Source: Mya arenaria | Taxonomy: Eukaryota; Mollusca; Bivalvia; Myida; Myidae | Assembly (NCBI RefSeq): GCF_026914265.1 | Contig: NC_069126.1 | Span: 23,165,473 to 23,229,472 of the forward strand | Length of the DNA: 64,000 nt | Reading direction: 5' to 3' | Shown: one piece after another, positions 57,303-64,000 of the stretch | How the letters are laid out: each line of letters starts with the position of its first letter | Position numbering within the stretch: the stretch's first letter is position 1 | The notes under the pieces: generated by a model | What the model saw: only the letters and a program-made list of their open reading frames with translations | What the model was told of the DNA's origin: nothing | Database searches by the model: none | Program-made: the position numbers and the translations under genes

Positions 57303-57645
57303 TAAATAAACGTCTACAAACATTTGCTGAGAATAAAGACCTTATAAATGAATTTCAAGCTGGATTTCGCTCAAACTACTCAACAACCGAAAATATGTTT
57401 GTACTGCACTGTTAATAAAAAATATTAAGTGCTAAAAAGAAGAAATTATTCTGTGCGTCTATTGTGACACTTCCCACATTCTGTTACACTGTGACACTTA
57501 CAGGGGCCAGAGGGCAGAACTAAGGATTTCTGGTTTAGATTTTAATATAAACAATATTCTGAACCCCCGCAAGGCCCCCGAGAGATTTGTCTTCAGGTCA
57601 CTTGTCAAATTCCTGGTTGACTGCCATATAACCGACAAGATTTAG
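57303..57645 (+). mobile_element. LINE fragment with reverse transcriptase and C-terminal pieces
   Basis: The first piece reads INKRLQTFAENKDLINEFQA and GFRSNYSTTENMFVLH, the classic early motif of a LINE reverse transcriptase, then a stop. The second reads CVYCDTSHILLHCDTY and ends KFLVDCHITDKI with a stop at 57643-57645, the C-terminal knuckle and tail. The catalytic middle is deleted. It differs in sequence from the other LINE fragments in the window. Confidence 0.78.
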
Positions 57646-59486
57646 ACCTCATATAAAATTGTTGTGTAATGTAGTGTGTTGTATATTATTGGGGTTAGGA
57701 TATTTTAATAAGTCAGGAACAGTTTATTTTATGTGTCGTTTAATAATGAACGTCATATCTAATTTAAGCTATCAATTATATATTTTTTAATTATGATTTA
57801 TTTAATTGTTAGTTTTACCCATTTAACCGGCAGCTTTATCCTACCCAGGCCAGGTGTCAGGAAGGTTCCGTTCAGTACACCCAGATTCCTAGCAAAATTA
57901 ACATAAAATTTTCTATTAGAAATATAATAACTAAATGAGTAATATAAAATCTTAATAGCCAAATATGTTTTGGCAATACATTTTTATTTATTTACAAATA
58001 TCAGATCTATAGCACTAACAACTGTTTAAATAAAGAATAGTATTAAAACCATGACCGATCACAGGTTAATTTAAAGTTAAAACATTAGCCTTACAATTTT
58101 TTTAATAATCATTATAGTAATTACCGTGGGAAACATTCAAACGGTCACGTGACTCCCATCGATCAAGTTTGTGTGTACTCTCGTTTGTGAGAAATACCTA
58201 TCGGTCAGAAGTATATATCGTACTCTCATAATAGAGCACACTTCTGGTAATAATAATAGTACTAGTAGTGCGTGTTTCATTGAACAATTAAAGTGAATAT
58301 AAGGTTACACACCACCGTTGTCATTTCCTCTATAATTCAATGTGAAATGATTATTTTTAGACAGCATTTAAAGGCATTTCGAGCGAATGCAGACTATGAT
58401 AAACATATATATTCTTAAAGTACAAGCTTTAAATTACCTTTTAAGCCAATAAAAAAGTTATTCCTAAGAATAATCTCTCCACTTGAAAAACAAACTCTAA
58501 AAATTGCACAGTCCGCCATGACAGTTTTTCCAAAATGACCTTTCAACTATAGGGCAGTAGTTTATGCTTAAATCTCTATTCTAAATGATAAATCAAGCAA
58601 TAATAGATACTCAATGTACAAACGTTTCAGGAATACTGATATTTTTGATTTACAGTGTATTGAGCATGTGAAAACATGTCTATCAGTCATAAAAACATTA
58701 ATTTTTTTATTGAAAATTTTCCACACAACGGAAGTACATATGATGCAATGGTGATTTCATACCTATAACGACAAACTGACCTTTTAATAGTTCGTCTGTT
58801 TATCCTTCCTCCATTGACTGGATTTGTCACGTGACACTTTCTCCTCAATATTACCTCCATTAGGGGAGAGTGTCAGGTAACACAACCAATGGCAACTCTC
58901 GAACTCGTTCTTCTCTCTATCCCGGAGCGAAAGAATAATTAATTAATGAAACTGAACGGAGCCATCCATGTAGAATAGCACAAACATTCACCCTTTTTAT
59001 ATTTTCATTTTCTATTATAAAACCCCACACAATTAAGGGGAGAAGGCTTCGTGGAGTTTGTTTCTATGTTGTTTTAATTATTCACCAGCCGTTGCATATA
59101 ATCTATTTATCGTTCCTCCGGGTGAGAATCCATTTTTTATGTAAATAATGTATATAACATTTTAAAATACTATTTAAAATTTCAACAGTGGCCCTGAAAA
59201 GGATCGTTTTCAATTTAAAAATAAGTACAGTCTTTGTTTATGCCAGCATTAAAATACCATCCGGAAACGGTTTTAGTGTATATTTTAAATTCACCCTGGA
59301 GGATCAACCATTTTCTATTTTATTTATTTTGTTAATAAATCCTTGGCAAGCCTATCACATATTGTAACACCATATGGTGGAGTCTTATGCTGGGATTGGC
59401 TACATTCTCCATCCTGGTTTGCCTGATTACACACCGACACAAGCTCTACTGTCAATAAAGTATTAACTTGTCATATACTATCATGC

Positions 59487-59636
59487 CTCAATAAACCTGG
59501 GGCGGCCCCTGTGGTAAATTAACACTGGGCTTCGTAGATTCACTGTTCTATATTGCTACATACCAGCACCCTATTTCGATCCAAATTTAGTGAGAACCGG
59601 TGTACAAACCCCATGGGTAGCCCCAGGTTCAATAAG
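59487..59636. repeat. Possible 150-bp fold-back element
   Basis: CTCAATAAACCTGGGGC at 59487-59503 is the near inverse of GCCCCAGGTTCAATAAG at 59620-59636. The inner sequences are less similar. It could be a small MITE. Confidence 0.35.
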
Positions 59637-59680
59637 TCCAAAAAAATAAAAAAATAAAAACACAACAACAGTTGGACACT

Positions 59681-59706
<26 letters not shown>
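59681..59706. repeat. (TA)n microsatellite
   Basis: About twelve TA units followed by GTGTGTATA. Confidence 0.95.
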
Positions 59707-59711
<5 letters not shown>

Positions 59712-60190
59712 ATAACATACCTTTATCTTTTTTGTTGAATGTCGCTGTTGTATAACAAAAAAAAAGAGATAACAAAAAAGAAATCACCAATTAAAAATAT
59801 ATAATAATAATAGTATCATAAAATCCAGGCAAACGCACTGAGGCATAGTCCTCAGTGCAAACCAGCACATACCGCCCCCATCACTGATAGGGGTAGTTTA
59901 AGAAACTAGCTAGTGAGAAATCCGTCATTTTAAAAACAAAAAATAATTTCAAACTAGCTAGTTGATATAATGCCAAGGATACATTTTATCTAAAAACAAA
60001 TATGAAACATTGATTCTCGTAGACTATTTTATAATTTAGACATCTTCTTTATATAAATGTAGGCTTCTTTCTAGTAGAATTTCTATTTATGTATTTGAAG
60101 TGTTCGATTTTAATATGTATGTGATAGATTCTTAAGACGTTATTTAAATATTGAACTTTTAACCGTAGATTTTTACTTATTGGAAGAATA

Positions 60191-60242
60191 ACACACACAC
60201 ACGCACGCACGCACACACACACACGCATACACACACACACAC
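60191..60242. repeat. (AC)n microsatellite at the left edge of array 3 flank
   Basis: AC repeats with a few ACGC interruptions. Homology with the left flanks of arrays 1 and 2 begins just to the right, so the tract marks the border of the shared unit. Confidence 0.93.
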
Positions 60243-60618
60243 GGTTATGGTCTTTGGTCGAAACTGTTTTTGTTATTTCTCAATGATGTAGAAATTGTAG
60301 TTTAGTTAGATTTGTTCTTGATAATACTGGAATTCACCATATATCAAATTTATCGTTATTGGTCAGTTTCGATACTCATGACTTATGATTAACTGTCTGA
60401 TACAAATACTGTTCAACAATAATACTCCATTTATACATTGTCATATACTATTTGCTGCTTATATGAAATTTATAAAGAATATCAGTTCTTTAATTACTTT
60501 GCAAAAATGATCGAACGTCTAATATTTTCAAACAAATATGCGATTTTTTCAGAGCATCGCGTTGGTTGCATGAAGGTCATGCACTGGTAACCGGGTACCC
60601 GCACAGTTGGTAACGTTT

Positions 60619-63265
60619 TGGTGACATGGGTACAGTAACAGGCAGGTGTCATGTGTACGCTTTCCTGAAGGTGACATGCGTACGGTAGCATAGTGGTGAT
60701 ATGTGTACTGTAACATGAAGTATAGATGTGTACGATAACATGAAGTCGACATGTGTACGGTAGCATGAAGGTGACAATTGTACAGTAGCATGTGGGTGAC
60801 ATGTGTACGGTAGCATGAAGGTGAAATGTGTACGGTAGCATAGAGGTGAAATATGTACAGTAGCATGAAGTTGAAAATATGTACGGTAGCATAGAGGTGA
60901 CATGTTTACGGTAGCATGAAGGTGACATATATACTGTGGCATGAAGGTGACATGTGTACAGTAACATGAAGGTGGCATTTGAACGGTAGCATGAAGGTAA
61001 TAATTGTACGGTAGAATGAAGGTGACATGTATACGGTAACTTAAGGTGACATGTTTACGGTATCATGAAGGTGACATGTGTACGGAAGCAAAAATATGAC
61101 ATGTGTACGGTAGTATTGAGGTGACCTTTGTACGGTAGCATATGGGTGACAAGTGTACGGTAGCATGAAAATGGCATATGTACGGACGCATGGAAGTGAC
61201 ATGTGTTCGGTAGCGTAGAGGTGACATGAGTACGGTAGCATGAAAATGTCATGTGTTCGGTAGTATTGAGGTGACATGTGTACGGTAGCTTAGATGTGAC
61301 ATTTTTAGCGTTGTATGTAGGTGAAATTTGTACAGTAGCATGAATGTGAAATGTGTACAGTTGCATGAAGGTGAAATGTGTGCGGTAGCATGATGGTGAC
61401 ATGTATTCCGTAGCATTGAGGTGACATGTGTACGGTAGCATGAAGGTGATATTTGTTCGATAGCATGAAGGTGACATGTGTATGATAGTATGCATGTGAC
61501 ATTTGTATGCTACCATAGAGGTGACATGTGTACGATTTCTTGAAGGTGACATGTGTATGGTAGCATGAAGGTGACATATGTACGGTAGCATGAAGGTGAG
61601 ATTTGTACGGAAGCATAATTATGACTTAAATACGTCAGCTTGAAGGTGACATGTTTTCGGTAGCAAAGCGGTGACATGTGTACGGTAGCATTGAGGTGAC
61701 ATGTGTACGGTAGCATGAAGGTGACATGGGTACGGTAGCATTGAGGTGATATGTGTACGGCAGCATTGAGGTGACATGTGTACGGTAGCATGAAGGTGAC
61801 ATTTGTACGAAAGCACTGAGGTGACATGTGTACGGTAGCATTGAGGTGATATGTGTACGGCATCATAGAGGTGACATGTGTACGATAGCATTGAGTTGAC
61901 ATGTACACGGTAGCATAGAGGTGACATGTGTACGGTAATATCGAGGTGACATGTGTACGATAGCATTGAAGTGACATGTATACGGTAACATTGAGGTGAC
62001 ATATATACGGTAGCATAGAGGTGACATGTGTACGGTAGCATTTAGGTGACATGTGTACGATAGCATAGAGGTGACATGTGTAGGGTAGCATAGAGGTGAT
62101 ATGTGTACGGTAGCATAGAGATGCCATGTATACGGTAGCATAGAGGTGATATATGTAGGGGAGCATAGAGGTGACATGTGTACGGTAGCATAGGGGTGAC
62201 ATGTGTACGGTAGCATAGAGGTGACATGTATACGATAGCATAGAGGTGACATGTGTACGGTAGCATAGAGGTGGTATGTGTACGATATCATAGAGGTGAC
62301 ATGTTTAGGGTAGCAAAGAGGTGACATGTGTACGGTAGCATAGAGGTGACTTGTTTACGATAGCATAGGTGTAACATGTGTATGGTAGCATTGAGTTTAA
62401 ATGTGTACGATACCATAGAGGCGACATGTATACGGTAGCATTGAGTTGACATGTATACGATAGCATTGATGTGATATGTGTACGGTAGCATTGAGGTGAC
62501 ATGTATACGGTAGCATAGAGGTGACATGTGTTCGGTAGCATTTAGTTGACATGTATACGATAACATAGAGGTGACATGTGTACGGTAGCATTGAGGTGAC
62601 ATATATACGGTAGCATTGAGGTGACATATGTACGGTAGCATAGAGGTGACATGTGTAGGATAGCATAGAGGTGACATGTGTAGGGTAGCAAAGAGGTGAT
62701 ATGTGTACGGTAGCATAGAGGTGACATGTGTACGGTAGCATAGAGGTGACATGAGTACGATAGCATAGAGGTGACATGTGTACGATAGCATAGAGGTGAC
62801 ATGTGTACGGTAGCATAGAGGTAACATGTGTACGATAGCATAGAGGTGACATGTGTAGGGTAGCAAAGAGGTGACATGTGTACGGTAGCATACAGTTGAC
62901 ATGTTTACGGTAGGATAGAGGTGACATGTGTACTGTAGCATTGAGTTTAAATGTGTACGATACCATACAGGTGACATGTGTAGGGTAGCAAAGAGGTGAC
63001 ATGTTTACGGTGGCATGAAGGTGACATGTGTTCAGTAGCATGAAGGTGACAGGCGTACTGTAGCATGGGGTGACATGTTTACGGTAGCATGAAGGTAACA
63101 TGTTTACGGTAGCATGGAGGTGACATGTTTACGGTGGTATTTAGCTGATATGTGTACGGTAGCATGAAGGTGACATGTGTTCGGTAGCATGGATTTGACA
63201 TGTGAACGATGGTATTGAGCAGATATATGTACGGTAGCATTGAGATTACAAGTGTAAGGCAGCAT
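60619..63265. repeat. 25-bp minisatellite array 3, about 106 units
   Basis: The largest array. The left third uses more diverged units (GCATGAAGGTGACAT...), while the right two thirds are more uniform. The minus strand is open in long stretches (up to 243 codons) for the reason given for array 1. The right edge, TAAGGCAGCATGAGTAAATC, equals that of array 2. Confidence 0.97.
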
Positions 63266-63862
63266 GAGTAAATCTTGTAATCGTATGGTCTTTAATATAT
63301 TTTTATCAATTACAATGAATTATTTTAAGCAAATATACAAATGCATCTCGGCGCCGAAATGAAGGTGTCAAACATTGTTTTAACATTATACTTTTATAAT
63401 GAAAACTACTCGATACCTATTATTTTCGCTTCCCGGTCAGCTGTGTGATATGGCACGATGAACCGAAAGGAAATGAAGAAACATCGCATAAGCAAGACTC
63501 CGACTTAAGGTTATAATGAGCATTTAACAAGATATCAGCTCAAGGGGGTCAACCCTAATTTGTTTTTCGTTTGCGGAAATTTAAGTGAAGGAAATGTAAG
63601 ATGCGCAACAAAATGGCGATTTGTGAAAGTATTTCGGTGTTTGTTTGTTTTATTTATTTTATTATTTATTTATTTTTTTTAGTGTGGGGGGGGGGGGAGA
63701 GAGAGAGAGAATTTGCATCGGTATGTAAGTTTATATCGCAATATATAAACGTTTACCCTGCGGTCATACGTAATAGCTCCTCTAGTGTGTTTTTTTAACC
63801 TTTGTTTTTCTAGAGGCCTTCACAAAAAAGGTACTGAACGATAACTTGTTTACAAAGTCAAA
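63266..63862. repeat. Right flank of array 3, copy of 52685-53275
   Basis: It matches the flank of array 2 throughout. A run of twelve G followed by (GA)n lies at 63686-63711, where the other copy has eleven G. It ends directly at another minisatellite array. Confidence 0.85.
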
Positions 63863-64000
63863 GTTTCATTTGTGTACGGTACTATAGAGGTGACATGTGT
63901 TCGGAAGCATGAACATGGCCTTTGTGCGATGGTATTTAGACGCCATTTGTGCGGTAGAATAGAGGTGATATGTGTATGGTACCACGAAGATGACATGTGT
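63863..64000. repeat. 25-bp minisatellite array 4, start only
   Basis: Five or six diverged units begin at about 63863 and run off the window. The array, flank, array order suggests that arrays and flanks repeat as a larger unit. Confidence 0.85.

Larger units (their letters stand above)
57646..60618. other. AT-rich region without a recognised gene
   Basis: It holds a possible fold-back at 59487-59636, a short perfect hairpin at 59835-59858 and two microsatellites. From about 60243 it matches the left flank of arrays 1 and 2 (22.0-22.34 kb and 50.2-50.6 kb). Confidence 0.6.

Noticed and set aside
60619-63265. CRISPR-like array
   Set aside because: The units are contiguous 25-mers without unique spacers, and the setting is eukaryotic.

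Overview
The window looks like AT-rich invertebrate nuclear DNA, most likely from a bivalve mollusc. This rests on a lineage-type expansion of RING-less B-box proteins, short TTAA-flanked elements of a kind I associate with bivalve genomes, and LINE and DUF3504-type recombinase relics. No bacterial or organellar features were seen. The genus cannot be fixed from this sequence.

From 1 to about 48.4 kb the window is a head-to-tail, plus-strand array of nine paralogous single-exon genes, here BBX1 to BBX9. Each encodes about 625 to 710 residues: two B-box zinc fingers, a long coiled coil, a disordered linker with a DKSIQT-type motif, and a C-terminal beta-rich, NHL/propeller-like region. Five reading frames are open: BBX1 (cut by the window edge), BBX2, BBX3, BBX5 and BBX9. 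Four are damaged: BBX4, BBX6, BBX7 and BBX8. The spacers are related as well, so the locus grew by segmental duplication. The 11 to 18.9 kb block recurs at 29.6 to 36.4 kb, the BBX1 3' flank recurs after BBX7, and the BBX4 3' flank recurs after BBX9. BBX4 is a mosaic of two lineages. The linker motif, which resembles a dynein light chain LC8 site, has been amplified by an exact 78-bp coding repeat to two, three or four copies in BBX8, BBX7 and BBX1.

Three large arrays of a 25-bp minisatellite (22.7-24.9, 51.0-52.7 and 60.6-63.3 kb) and the start of a fourth (63.86 kb onward) share flanking DNA. The monomer has no stop in any minus-strand frame, so the arrays produce long spurious ORFs. The right third (53 to 60.6 kb) is gene-poor. 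Its one gene-like feature is a minus-strand exon of C2H2 zinc fingers whose far end decays into relic fingers interrupted by a GC-rich short transposon. Elsewhere there are at least seven short DNA transposons (several with a visible empty site in a paralogous spacer), four to five LINE C-terminal fragments, a recombinase relic and simple repeats.

The intact genes share an upstream block with a TATCGG...CCGATA inverted repeat 225 to 295 bp before the ATG. They probably encode cytoplasmic TRIM-like adaptors, but their function is not known from sequence. All duplication calls were made by eye, without alignment software.
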